From: Favolaschia claudopus
Lineage: Eukaryota; Basidiomycota; Agaricomycetes; Agaricales; Mycenaceae
DNA: 64,000 nucleotides
Reading direction: 5' to 3'
Assembly (NCBI GenBank): GCA_037176885.1
Contig: JAWWNJ010000055.1
Coordinates: 868,001 to 932,000 of the forward strand
Shown here piece after piece: positions 34,192-46,500 of the stretch (positions are counted from its first letter, which is position 1; the number at the start of each line of letters is the position of its first letter). The notes beneath the pieces are model-generated. The model had not been told where the DNA came from. It searched no databases and was given only the letters and a program-made list of their open reading frames with translations. The translations under genes were made by a program, and so were the position numbers.

Positions 34192-34629
34192 TGTACGCTT
34201 TGGCCTCCTTCACATATAGAGACTACTGCGGTTGGTGTCATCTTCTCTCCAACAGTTTACACGTGCCGACCTATTCGACAGCATACCCTCTCCCATCTCT
34301 TTCTAATCTTGTAACTCTAATATGTCTGTCTTTCGCTGTCCTATGAATGGAATGTACCGGCGCGCAATGGGCGCTATCGAGTTATCCGGTCTCGTGTTTT
34401 GCACCGCATCCCAAGTCATTGTCCTTTCAAACTTCAAAATCAAAGCGTCGACGCCTTGCAAAGCTCCTTATCCTTCGAGATGTGTTTCGTTTACAACCGA
34501 CGCCACTCTCACAAAGGATGCCAACACCATTGTGAAAGCGCCCCAAATCAAAGCGCACTGTTATAAAAGCTCGAAGTCTTTCTCACTTGCCTCTCGACCC
34601 TCTCCAGATTCACTCTGTTACTGATAAAC
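34192..34629. other. Intergenic region with TATA box
   Basis: This spacer of 438 bp lies between ATG8 and the next gene on the same strand. A 100-codon open frame (34,322-34,624) shows no conservation and overlaps the promoter. TATAAAA at 34,562-34,568 sits 62 bp upstream of the next ATG. Confidence 0.5.
34562..34568 (+). promoter_or_regulatory. TATA box of the small membrane-protein gene
   Basis: An exact TATAAAA stands 62 bp upstream of the ATG at 34,630. The assignment rests on sequence and spacing. Confidence 0.5.
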
Positions 34630-35448
34630 ATGTTCTCCGCAATGCGATCTCCCTCTAGTGTCGTGGAAAACGTGTTCATCAGTGAGGCCCTCTCTTTCAA
34701 TTTGTTTCTTTCCCACAATTCCCCTCAGCACTCGTATTGACAATCAATTCAATTCTCTTCATTCTATTCTGCATCGCCGTCCAAGCAAATAGCAGCAGTG
34801 AGTCCGACGACCAGTTGACATGCCCGCTTTTTTTATCGTTGAACTCCCAGCTTACCTCATCCTCCCCTTTACCATGGAATGGTTTACGCTCTTCTTGCCC
34901 GTGCTTCATGTGATAGCCAAAGTCAGCTATGAGCACGAGATTCTCGCGCGTAGTCATACACCTGTCCCCTTGTTCGGCACGCAAACAGTCTTGGGGCTCG
35001 GTCAGTGTTCACTTCTCGAGAACCGTATCACTTCCTTTGCTCACATCTAAATCTTTTCGTACAGTTTCCTCCATAGCAATCACTCATCGCGCATGGGATG
35101 GATCTTCTATCTGCGACGACTTTGGTGGCCTTCCCAATCCGTGCCGTTCAGCTCTTACTGTAGTTGGACTATCTTGGCTACAAACCACCGTAGGTAAATA
35201 TTGGCGCGTTTTCATAGAGCGGTGTGGTTTGCGCTGACGCATTCTTCGTCAATTCAGCCTTCGTGGCGCTTCTACTCTCATGTGGATGTTCTCTCCATCG
35301 CTGGTCGCTGGGGTATGGTGGCGTGAGGAAACCCTATGTTGTCCCTCGTCAAAGCGACATCGCCCTAATGGACCTCAGCGCGCGATACCCGACGAGTCTT
35401 TATAGAGGGAAAAGTCGAGATGAAGAATGGACGGACATTCCCCTTTGA
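34630..35448 (+). CDS. Uncharacterised multi-pass membrane protein, about 205 residues
   Basis: I do not recognise the family with certainty. Five exons join in phase with standard GT-AG introns from ATG 34,630 to the stop at 35,446-35,448. The first hydrophobic segment is TLVLTINSILFILFCIAVQ. The second is around YLILPFTMEWFTLFLPVLHV. Weaker candidates lie in SALTVVGLSWLQT and FVNSAFVALLLSCGCSLH, giving up to four spans. The layout of four spans with short loops and a polar C-terminal tail (ending RGKSRDEEWTDIPL) resembles fungal MARVEL-type proteins, but no signature was confirmed. A clean exon chain and the TATA box upstream support it as a real gene. It is convergent with Yif1, with 65 bp between stops. 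Confidence 0.65.
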
Positions 35449-35513
35449 ATATACAACCAACCATTGTTTCGCGTTTGTAATATGTATTAATCAAGATCCA
35501 TACACTTTTCTAA

Positions 35514-36777
35514 CTAATGCGAACCGCGGACAAGAAAAGCCATCCAGAGGAGTTGTGACGCGGCTTCAACGAAAAGAAATGTTATACGGCGGCGGCGTTG
35601 GGAGCCAGACGTGGTTGCGTAGGGATCTCCTGACGCAGCGCGCGAAGCGGCATCGGGCAGTACGAGCGAACGCAATGAACGCATCTAATCATATGAGTAA
35701 CGATACATATCCATGTGCATTTACCTCACCAAGAAAAAGGCGTTTGCAAATGCAAAATAGGTGAAGGTCACGAAACCAAGGGTTGTCCCAAGCTGAAGGA
35801 ATCCGACCAGTATGGAGGGGATGACTCTGCGAGTAAATCAATAAAATGAATGATGATGGAAACCTGGAACGCACGCTACGAATTTATACCCTCCGTAGGC
35901 AATGACATCGATTGACTGGCTTGGACCCGATACATTGAGGAAGTAGCAGCCTAGTTGTACAAACACAAAGTCGAGAACCACGACCATGATCGCGCGCGAA
36001 GCGGTTTCGCCGAGGACCTGGGGGTGGAAGCGCTCTTGCAGACCGGAGTGTAGTGCACATAAGAGGATGTATGTGACCATGGACATGACTTTGCGGCAAA
36101 AGAATAATTAGAAGTTGACGTGGTAAAGTCAATGAGACCATGAAAACGTACGTGGAATGTAGAGATCTGGGCTATTGACATCTTCACGCGGGGGATGGTA
36201 CTCTGTGAGACCGGCGTCGGTGCGATGTGATTTGCGGCCCCATTGTTTGTGGATCCAGGGGAAAAGGACGATGCGCAGCTTGCGTATGACATACGAGTTG
36301 GACACGTTGAAGTGCGGCTTGATATGCGTGTTCGGGAAGACGCCGCCCCACTACAATTACAATGGCATGGTCGACGGAATGGCGCCCGGGTTAAAAAAAT
36401 GAACGCACTGTTCGCTGAACGTATTCTTGGCCAGCAGCGACTGCGCTGCTGCCGATTTGCATGCCTAATTGGGCGGTCGCGTTGTCCATTCCCCAGGCTC
36501 CGAACTGTGGGGGCATCATGGGGGGCGGCACGCCTGGCTGAGAGTAAGCATGGGGCTGCTGCTGCTGCTGTGGTTGCTGCTGGTGCTGGTGTTGGAAAGG
36601 TGAGGTGTAGGCGGGGACATGGCCAGCTTGTTGAGCGTAATTTTGGTGGTGCTGGCCGGGTTGTGGGGAGGAAGAGAAGCGTTGGTAGCCTTGGGGCGAG
36701 CCTGGCGTCAATGGAGGCTCTGGGATGTAGGCCGGGTGAGTGGGCACTGGATGGCGGAGTGGTGGAGGAGAAGACAT
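35514..36777 (-). CDS. YIF1: Yif1/Hrf1 family ER-Golgi transport protein
   Basis: Yif1 is a Golgi and ER-to-Golgi vesicle membrane protein that partners Yip1 in COPII transport. The N-terminal cytosolic part is Pro/Gln-rich (MSSPPPLRHPVPTHP, with a His/Gln run around 36,540-36,600). Conserved Yif1 motifs follow: FGAWGMDNATAQLGMQIGSS, then exons on YFNVSNSYVIRKLRIVLFPW and DLYIPLMSMVTYILLCALHS. ILDFVFVQLGCYFLNVSG-like and YGGYKFV segments mark the membrane domain. The last exon carries MRSLRSLVLPD, then RRRRITFLFVEAASQLLWMA as the final span, with the stop at 35,514-35,516. The five-span topology is expected for the family. The Gln-rich leader is variable among fungi. Confidence 0.9.
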
Positions 36778-36865
36778 CACGACAAACAATTATTTCATCA
36801 AAAAATATTCATTATCACTACAGTACACAGTCCATCCTCGCAGTCAACGATATCTAATAAATCCT

Positions 36866-37803
36866 TCACGTATAGAACTTGCGGTTCGGGTTGGCGCCGA
36901 ACAGGTCGTGTCTAATCTCGGGCAGCATCTTCATAGAACCTTGAATATAGCCCAAATCATTGAACCACTGACACTCACCCGATCTTCCAATAACCGCAAT
37001 CGCTCGTCCAGTGTATTGTCCAGCGTAATTCGTTTCGAACCGCTGACGAGCTTCACGCCGCCAGCCCTGTAATCATGTACGGTGAGCAGAGCTCCGCCGC
37101 GAAATAAGCCGACTCACCCCTCGTCGCTCAGAGTGCCCTCAACACTGAACGACACATCGCGACCGCTGACTTGCTTGTACGTCTCCGCGGCATTAGCGGC
37201 GGCCTGCTGGGCAACCTCGACGTCGCACTTGCGAGCGTGCACGGTGACGTTCGGCTCGAGTACTCGGAGATAACCCTGCACAATGACACCCTCCAGAAAC
37301 TGCACGTAGCGGCCTTCATCCTTGGATAGGGCTACCACAGCGGCACGGGATGAGGAGAAGAGATCTTGAAGGTGTTCCTCGCGGCGGTGCAGCAGCTTGA
37401 GACGGGATTTGTTCGTCAGTGTCGATTGGGCACTGGCGAGATCGGTCAAGGGGGATAGAGAACTGGCACAAGACATAACACACATCTTCTGCGTGACCTC
37501 TGCTTGCTTGCGTTTCTTCTCGTATTGGGCATCGATTGCCTGCTGTTCTTGCTTGACGAGTTTCGCCTGTATGAACGATTCCAGTTGAGGTTCCGACCGC
37601 TATGGGCGTCGGAACTGACCTTCTCAATAGCAAACTCCTCGTCGGCCTTGACGCGAATCTCACGAGCCTTCTCCATTGCTTCCTGCTTGATGAAAGCGAC
37701 CTAGGACGACTGTTTGAAGGATTCAGGAGGTGTAGGGCAGCCCACATACCATCTTATTCATCTCGTTAAGGACTTCATCGTCGTTGAGTGGTCGGCTAGC
37801 CAT
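36866..37803 (-). CDS. VMA4: V-type proton ATPase subunit E
   Basis: Subunit E is part of the peripheral stalk of the vacuolar proton pump and links the V1 and Vo sectors. The start MASRPLNDDEVLNEMNKM is followed by VAFIKQEAMEKAREIRVKAD and EFAIEK, then AKLVKQEQQAIDAQYEKKRK, the conserved stalk helix. The globular part shows SRLKLLHRREEHLQDLFSSS, a segment with GVIVQGYLRVLEPNVTVHAR, and the final exon AGGVKLVSGSKRITLDNTLD and ERLRLLEDRMLPEIRHDLFG. The stop lies at 36,866. Five short introns are used and the protein is near 225 residues, as expected. The ATG is 133 bp from the divergent formin ATG. Confidence 0.95.
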
Positions 37804-37936
37804 TGTGAGGTGGTGGTATTAGTGGATAGCGTTTAAGCAGACGGTGTATGTAGAAGAGCCCAGGAGCGTGACTTTGGCTATATTTGCTGATTACTGGTTA
37901 CTTACCGCGTCCGGCGTTCTTGTTCGTTACTTGTCG

Positions 37937-40900
37937 ATGGACAGTATCTTTGGCCGCAAAAAGCTAACAAAGCCGCGCCAAACGTCTATCAGCGACCTCG
38001 CAGACCGCTCAGTGCCCTACGACAGACTCCCTTCCCCCCGTTCTCCCAACAGACCCGCTAATTTCATCTCGGCACCCATAACCAACCCAACTCTCACCCC
38101 AAATGGCACAGAACTCAACAAGTTCGCCATACAGCGCACAAAGGCAGAGCGCGAACTGGCCTATGAGAACTATGCCACCGCTTCCTCGTCCTCCTCCCTT
38201 TCGACCGCCGATTCTTCCACCCTCTACACCGATTCTCTCCCGTCTCCCTCCAAGTTACCGGGTTCTCGCCGAAGCGAGGCGTCTTTCACCTCTTCTTCAG
38301 GTCTGCGCTCTCCGAATACCATGTCAGACTTTGGCCAGTTTCCGCCACCGCCCACTCCGAATAGTATCATGAACTTTCCTGCCTCGTCTTCCAACGCAAC
38401 AATGCGTCCAGTGTCGACCATGACCACACGATCTACAAACTCGGACGGAAACCGCTTGTCCAAATATGCGCCGTCCTTCTCGTCCTCGGAGGGACCTCAC
38501 CTCAGCGCGCATCTCCCGCATTTTCATCTCCATCGGCATCAGAATGGCGACGACTTCAACTTCCCGCGACCCGAGACGGACGAGGAAATAGAGGCTCTTT
38601 TCGAGAATGTAAAACGCACCCGGGACCTCGGGGAGCTCCCTAATCTGCCTATAGAGCAAAAATGGCACATGGTGTACAACGACTATCATATACGATGGAA
38701 GGAGGAGAAAGCACACGAGGAGCAGGCCAAGAAGCAGAGTGACTCTGGACAGCCCGCACCCATCATACACGAATCGCCCGAGTGGTTCATTCGCAAATTT
38801 TTGGATAAAACTATCACTCCCAAGCAGGCTGGGAGTCTTCAGGTATCATTGCGGAGCAAAGAATTGAGGTGCGTCGCTTTGAATCAGTCGCGGTACATCA
38901 AGGAGTATTGAGGTCTTTATAAGCTGGTTTCGACATTTTATTGCCATCCGCGGAACGTCTGTACTGGCACAAACGCTGAATCACATCAGTCGGAAAGGTA
39001 GCTCGCGGTTAGTCTGTACAATACTTGAACCTGGTCAGGAGATTACTAATAATTTACTAGTCGCGAAGCCGACGTCCTTCTCGAGTACGAGGTCGTAAAA
39101 TGCCTAAAACAGATTCTCAACAATCCGGTGCGTATGAGGGTGCAGAAAATCTGTCTCGCTGCTTACTCTATCATATCCTCAGTCCGCTACCAATGAAGCA
39201 TTAACACACAACCTCATTGTCACGCAAATGGCCTCCTCACTGAACACCCCCCATCTCCCTACACGCAAGCTTCTCGTTGATTTATTATCTTTCCTCGCAT
39301 ACTGGAATGACGGCGAAGCACATCATCTCGTTGTTGCCGCTCTGGAGGCCCTGAGCTCTGCAAACGGCGAGGGAGGCGGATGTTATGACTATTGGTTCAA
39401 GTCTATGGAACTTTCATTGTCAGGGAGAGGCAAGATGGGAAGCTTGGTTGGAGCCAGCGAGGAAGTGAAGAAAACCGGTGGAATCGACACGAATCTGAAC
39501 GAATATGCGGTGCGTTCATCAGCTTTGCATAATCTTCCTTCTCATGCCCTCTTTCGCAGGTCGCCAATCTTGTGCTAGTCAACGGAGTGATAGGTTTCGT
39601 GGAGGACCTTGATTTGCGGCTACATCATCGTGCTCAGATGGAAGCTGCCGGTCTACAGCGTATAATTGCGCTTTGTCGCGGCTTTGGTGTGCCGACGATA
39701 GACAAGCAGCTCAAAATCCTACTGGCGGTTTTGGACGAGGATGAAGCCAAGCTTCGCGAGCGTTTGGATCAGCGGATTCTCCGAGACCTCAATAATCCGC
39801 AAGACGTTTACAATGCAATCTTTGCCAAAACAGAGGATACCAAGGCCCGCGACTATTTCTTGTCGATGATGCAGCACTTGCTGCTCATTCGGGAGGAGGG
39901 GCAGCCCATGGTTCATTACTATCAGCTCATCGACTCCCTCATAACGGATGTCGTACTGGACAAGAAACTCGCTGGCGCAGAGCAACGTATGGGTCACTCG
40001 GTGGAGCGAATTATCGCCCAGTTCAATGAGGCCGATCGCTACCAATTTGTAGAGGAAGAAGCCAATAACGCGCGCACGGAGGCGAACCGGCTAAAGCTGG
40101 AGAAAGAGGCTCTGGAGGAAGAAATCGCGCAAGGGCAGGATGGGCTGGTTGGTCGACTCAAGAGTCAGCTTGCGCATATGGACGAGAAGCTGAGTGTCTC
40201 TAGAGAGACCGTGACGAGGTTGCAGGGACAACTAGAGGTGCAGAAGGCGGGCTACGAGGAGCAAATTGCTCAACTCGAGGCTCAGATAATGGAGTTGTTT
40301 AAGATGCTGAAGGAAATGGGCAAGGGTGTTGACAGCATTCTCGATGCCTCTGGCAGTCAGATGGATCGCAAAACCCTAGTAGCGACGCTCGAGAAACATT
40401 TCCAGCGGGCCAAGACCATCGGTATCTTGGAGGGCTCTGACCGGTGGCCTATGAACCGAGATACTGAAGAGGGGGAAGAAGACCTCAATGCGACACCAGG
40501 CAAGAGGGGGAGTTTACGGCGGTCTGCAATCAACAGAGCATCCAAAGCCAAGACGTTGGAGAATGGTCGAGTATCTCAATTTATGGATGCTGACGACGCC
40601 GATGCTCAGGAGCAGATTCAGCAGCAGCTGGCGGCTGGTGTCAAAGTTGTATGTATTCCTTCTTCCACAAATTCTGCCATTGCATGATTAAATTTCAAAT
40701 CTAGTACGCACCACGAGATGGTCCGCTTTCAAGCTCCCGCAGTGTACGGTCCCCTCGTCGCACTGATCGCCCCGATCTTCAAGCACCCTTCAAGCTCAGC
40801 AATTTGCGTGCTCCGGACGGCGATGTCAGCGACTACAGCCGTTCATCGTCACCGGGCGCAAACGACGACGACAGTGAGTTGGACCGTTCAGAGGTCACAG

Positions 40901-43363
40901 ATCCCACTTCTCTCAGCTCACGAGACTCTATCGAAGGCTCTCGACCTGCCACAGGTTCGTTGGCTGAGCAACTCAGCAAACACTTGTTGGCTAGAGGAAT
41001 GTCAATACCCGGTCCCGACAGCAGCCCGGCACCCCCACCCATGCCGACATTGCCGGAAGAGGGCGAAAGCGCTCAGGCCAGTTCGTCAGCCGCACCGCCT
41101 CCTCCGCCTCCACCTCCGCCCCCGCCTCCACCGCCACCGCCCCCACCACCTGGCCCAGGTTTCAAGCTCAGTGCTCCACCCCCTCCACCACCACCACCCC
41201 CACCTCCTCCTACTGGTGGGCCACCGGCACCACCTCCGCCCCCTCCTCCTATGTCGCAACCCGGTTCAGTGCCAGGATCCACGCGGACATCTCTGCTTCT
41301 CGGCTCTAACATCAATGCGCTCCTGTCCGCGCGTAAGGATCTTCCTGTACCACCTCCAAGCACGAAGATGAAACAGCTGCAATGGGATAAACTACCTCAG
41401 CAGCTTGCAATCAGGACAGTGTTCAACGAGGAAGAGCCGTCGAAAGAGCAAGAGATGCTTAATAAGCTACAACTTGATGGTGTCTGGATGGAAATGGAAG
41501 AGGATTTCAAGGCGAAGCAGCTCGTTATCAACCTCATGGGTATGGTCTTATTCTCGCAGTCCTTCTAAGTATCCTCATTCTGTCTTGTACAGCCAGACAA
41601 AAGCGTGCAGAGCTGAAGAGTGTACTGGATCCTCAAACCAAGAAGCGTGTCGGTAAGCTCGTTTGTTATCCTCCGACATGGCGCATCTCGAGCCATCTTT
41701 ATAGAAATCCTCATTCAACGAGTCAAGAAACTTCAGCCTGAAGAAATTGCCTGGAAGATTCAGCAATTCGACCAAGAACTCTGTACTCAGAGCTTCCTGA
41801 GCGAACTCAAGCCCATTCTTCCTTCTCCGGAGCAAGTAAGTTGATCTGATTTGCTTGTGAACCGGCTCTTCATTTGTATGCAGGTCGGCAAGCTTAATAT
41901 ATACCGGAACGCAGACCCCGAAGAGCTTGCTGGGCTTCACCCGTCGGACCGCTTGATGGTAAAGCTCATCCAGATCGAACGTCTCGGTCCTCGTATCGAA
42001 GGTATGCTGTACAAATGCGAGTTCGAGGAAACTTATACCTTGCTCGACGAGGTGCGCTTCATCGTGAGGTGTACTATTAATTTGATTGACTGGCATGCAG
42101 TCTGCTCGCAAACTGGCTGAGGCTAGTCAGGCACTTTTGAATGCCAAATGCTTCAAGGAATTGCTTAGTGTCAGTGTTTGCTTGTTTCTCCTCTGCTCCT
42201 TCTCAAGTTTCATTCAGCTCATTCTATTGATCGGCAATTACATGAATGGAACTGGTGTTAAGGGCGGAGCGTTCGGATTCCGTGTCAGCAGCATCAACAA
42301 GGTTCGGCATCTCATATTTGAATATCGCTACGACTCACACTCATCGGTAGCTTGTCGATACCAAATCCGTGAATAACACAACACTGCTTCACTTTATGGA
42401 GCGAACGGTAGCCAAGAACTTCCCGGACATGGAGGACTTCCTGGAGGAGCTGTCCAAACCTGCTGAAGCTTATCGAGGTTTGCGGATATAGTCCATTTGA
42501 ATCTTCGACTTTCTAAGTCGCTCCCTAGTCAACTTACAGGACCTCCGCAAGGGTCTCGGTGATCTACGCGATGGCCTCAAACGGGTTCGGCAGGAGTTAG
42601 GTGAACACTTTGCAGACATGGACCAGAGTGAAAAATACGGCAAACAAATGTGGAGCTTCGTCGGCAAGGCTAATACCCAGCTTGAGGACCTCATCGACAA
42701 CGTCAATCTTGCCGACACAACCTTCACTGAAGCGATCAAGTATTACGGAGAGGAAGACAAGACCATGTCTTCTTCCGAGTTCTACGCAATCTTCAAAACA
42801 TTCGTTACATCTTATAAGGTAGATGCAACGGCTTTCTTGGTGAACACCCCTAACACGGCGCACAGAAATGCAAGGCAGACAACCAGACTATAGCGGAAGA
42901 GCGGGCGGCACTGGAGAAACGGCGGCAAGCTGCGGATGAAGTCATGGCAAAACGGCAGAAAGCACAGGAAGATGCCGTTCCCAACGAAGACGACGACGTT
43001 TTGGACACGCTCCTGGCGAAACTGAGGGAGGGAGAGACGGTCGGACGTAGGACCCGAAGGAACCGGGGAGGAAACGATAATCGAACACCCGTCCCTCAGT
43101 CCTTGAATGGCGATGATGACACCTCTGCAGCCGCGGATGTTGCGCGCGATATGTTGGCCCGACTACAATCCGACGGTTTTGTTACCCCAGCATCTCCAAC
43201 AACAGCTGCTCCTCAGCGAAGGCGGCGACGGCTAGATCTGACATCGGAAGGGGAGGATCTACCTAGTCCACCGTCCGAGTTTGTTCTGTCCGACACAGAA
43301 TTTGCAAACACTGACGAAGGGACAATGGACGATGAAGAGATGGACGATAGACCGCAAGGTTGA
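37937..43363 (+). CDS. Diaphanous-related formin (Bni1/SepA type)
   Basis: Formins nucleate and elongate unbranched actin filaments for actin cables, septum rings and polarised growth. The N-terminus (MDSIFGRKKLTKPRQTSISD) leads into a Ser/Pro-rich region. The GTPase-binding and FH3 domains follow (FENVKRTRDLGELPNLPIEQ, YNDYHIRWKEEK, later LRLHHRAQMEAAGLQRIIAL). A coiled coil lies at about 40,050-40,330. The FH1 segment is an almost pure proline run encoded at 41,088-41,260. FH2 begins MKQLQWDKLPQQ and includes VGKLNIYRNADPEELAGLHP, GNYMNGTGVKGGAFGFRVSS, HFMERTVAKNFPD-like and ADTTFTEAIKYYGEEDKTMS. A DAD-like motif, VLDTLLAKLREGE, lies near the C-terminus, supporting autoinhibition released by Rho GTPases. 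The protein is about 1,650 residues. Confidence 0.95.
41088..41260 (+). repeat. Proline-codon run encoding the formin FH1 domain
   Basis: A CCN-rich tract encodes long uninterrupted proline runs broken by GPGFKLSA and TGGPPA. These are profilin and SH3 binding sites in formins. The reverse strand gives an artificial poly-glycine frame. Confidence 0.85.
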
Positions 43364-43512
43364 CGATATTCTGATGATATAATTTACTGTATTTTTATTG
43401 GTATACCCTCGCACTGTATTTAGCTGCAATTATATCTCGCAACGCTGTTTCGCTGATCATACGAAGGAGGTTGCTGGCAAATAGAGATACACAGCCCGGC
43501 TTGCTGCCAACG

Positions 43513-46500
43513 ATGGCGGAGAACATATACAGCAAGGGCACACGCGCCTACTTTGAAGACAAGGACCTCGCCTGGATATCCGCAGAGGTTACCTCCGTTG
43601 CAAAGTCCGGCGACGCTGTCAAACTCGTCTTTACTGACGAGCGAGGCAAGGTCTCCGACCGGAAGTTCTTGTCATTTAGCTTTTCGATTGACTCGGTCCC
43701 CAGGAAATCGTCGTCAACACCACCGTTCAGGACATTCGAGATGGAAAAGACAGTCTACCGCCGTTGCGAAACCCTCCTCTCCTTGAAACCGCGGACGATC
43801 TTGCTACTCTTTCTCATTTGAACGAACCTTCCGGTGCGGTGGATTTTTGTTCCATCTCATTCGACCACTGTCTGAGGCTATCTAGTCTTACATACTATCC
43901 GCAATCGATATGCGCAACACAGTATATATACCTACAGCGGTATTGTTCTCATTGCGGTCAACCCTTTCCAACGCGTCACTCTGTATGGACCCGACATCAT
44001 ACAAGCATACGCAGGCAGAAAACGAGGCGAACTGGAGCCACATCTATTCGCCATTGCGGAGGACGCGTACACTGCCATGAGAAGAGATGGAGAGGGTCAA
44101 ACTATTATCGTTTCTGGAGAGAGGTGCCTCATCACGCTGTAACAATACCAACATGGACTAATCCCTTTCCAGTGGTGCTGGAAAAACTGAGTCTGTGAGC
44201 TGGGGAAAGCATTTCTTGTCTGGACGTACAGCTCATGCTACCGTAGGCCAAGTTCATCATGCGTTATTTGGCGTCTGTCAACCCACCGGAATTGGGCACA
44301 AAAGCGAAGGCCAAGTTCTCGCTTGACGATTCCAGCGAGATCGAGCGTCAGATACTTGCCACAAATCCCATTCTCGAGGCCTTCGGAAACGCAAAGACTA
44401 CTAGGAACGACAACTCCTCCAGATTTGGGAAATACATTCAAGTGAGAATGATTTATGCGCAAGCGAGTTGTTCTGATATGGGTTCAGATCCTGTTCGACG
44501 GCAAACAAGAGATAGTCGGTGCCCGTATCCGAACATACTTACTGGAGCGTTCCAGAATTGTTTTCCAACCCCTGACTGAGCGCAACTATCATATATTCTA
44601 CCAACTTTGCTCTGGGGCTCCCGTAAAGGAACGGAAAGACTTGGGCTTGGACTCGGATATCACCAAGTTTTTCTATCTCAAACAAGGTGGACCCAATTCG
44701 ACGCCGATCAACGGCGTAGACGACGCAGAAGAATTTCGGGCGACCCAACAGGCACTTTCAACAGTAGGAATTAGTGTGGAAAAGCAGTGGGCAGTATTTC
44801 GCTTATTGGCGGGAATACTTCATCTGGGCAATGTCAAAATCAGTCAAATGCGGACTGACGCCGCCCTGGATGATAGCGACCAAGCTCTCATACTTGCTAC
44901 ACGATTCTTCGGTGTCGATTTAGCGGAGTTCAAGAAATGGACGATCAAGAAACAGATCACAACTCGTTCTGAGAAGATTGTCACCTCCCTCAGTGCAGCG
45001 CAAGCTACAGTGGTCAGAGAGAGTGTGGCTAAATTCGTTTATGCTTGCATATTCGAGTGGCTTGTGGCAATTGTGAACGAGAGCTTGACGGGTGAAAATG
45101 GGGACGCTGCTGAGAGGGCAGAGATGTTCATCGGTGTTCTGGACATTTACGGTTTCGAGCATTTCCAGAAGGTGAGTCCTTTTGAATGACGCGATCTCAC
45201 CTTGTCAAAATCGTCGCCAGAACTCCTTCGAACAATTCAGCATCAACTACGCCAACGAGAAACTTCAACAAGAAGTAAGCTCTTATAGCTCTTATATCCT
45301 AGGTTTTCAAGTGACTGATCTCTTTCTCAAAACTAGTTCAACTCTCACGTATTCAAACTTGAACAAGAGGAATACGTCAAAGAGAAAATCAACTGGACAT
45401 TCATCGACTTCTCCGATAATCAACCTTGCATAGACGTTATAGAGGGAAAATTGGGAGTGTTGGCATTGTTGGATGAAGAGTCTCGACTTCCCTCAGGAAG
45501 TGATGCATCGTTCCTGCAGAAACTCAATACACAGCTCCTGAAACCTGAATTCAAGGCGGTCTTCAAGAAGCCCAGGTTTGGCAACTCTGCATTTACCATC
45601 GCTCATTACGCTCTCGACGTCACATATGAAGTGGAGGGCTTTTTGGAGAAAAACAGAGACACAGTGCCGGACGAGCACATGGCCCTCCTGGCCGCCACCA
45701 AAAACCCCTTCTTGAAGGAAGTGCTCGACGCAGCTCTGAATTCGACAAGAGCAGTCGGTGATAACCCCACTGCTGGCGGCTCCTCGGATGCGGGAAGTAC
45801 AGGATCTGGTTCCCGTCGTTCGTCGGTCATACCTGATCCTGGTCGCCAATCTTTTGTTGGGAGCGCCAGCACGCCTACATCCGCAACTGGCCCCAAACGA
45901 CCAGGTGCCGTGGCCAAGAAGCCAACCCAAGGCTCTATTTTCAAAGCCTCGCTCATCACGTTGATGGAAACTCTCAGTGTCACAAATGTACATTACATCC
46001 GCTGCATCAAACCCAACGAGAAGAAGCGTCCTTGGGAATTTCAGCCACAGCAAGTTCTGGGTCAACTTCGCGCATGTGGTGTCCTTGAAACTATCCGGAT
46101 AAGCTGCGCTGGCTACCCCACTCGTTGGACATATGAAGAGTTTGCAGAGAGGTGTGTAGCTCGTGATACATCACGGCAATGAGAAACTAAACGGCACGGT
46201 GCAGATACTACATGTTGGTTCCATCATCCGACTGGCAGCCACTCATTCAATCTATGGATCTGCGACGTCTTTGCACAACCATTCTGGAGAAGACTATCAA
46301 GGACAAGGACAAGTATCAGAATGGATTAACCAAAATCTTCTTCCGCGCGGGCATGCTTGCCGCACTAGAATCCCTTCGGTCTGACCGACTGAATGCCATG
46401 GTCACGGTCGTACAGAAAAACATGCGCCGAAGAATGGCAGTCAAGAAGTATCAACAGCTGCGTCAAGCTACTATCAAAATTCAGACATGGTGGCGAGGGG

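Noticed and set aside
34322..34624. 100-codon open frame between ATG8 and the membrane-protein gene
   Set aside because: It covers the downstream gene's TATA box and has no conserved features.
41073..41363. Long poly-glycine open frame on the minus strand
   Set aside because: It is the reverse complement of the formin FH1 proline codons; low complexity keeps the frame open by chance.
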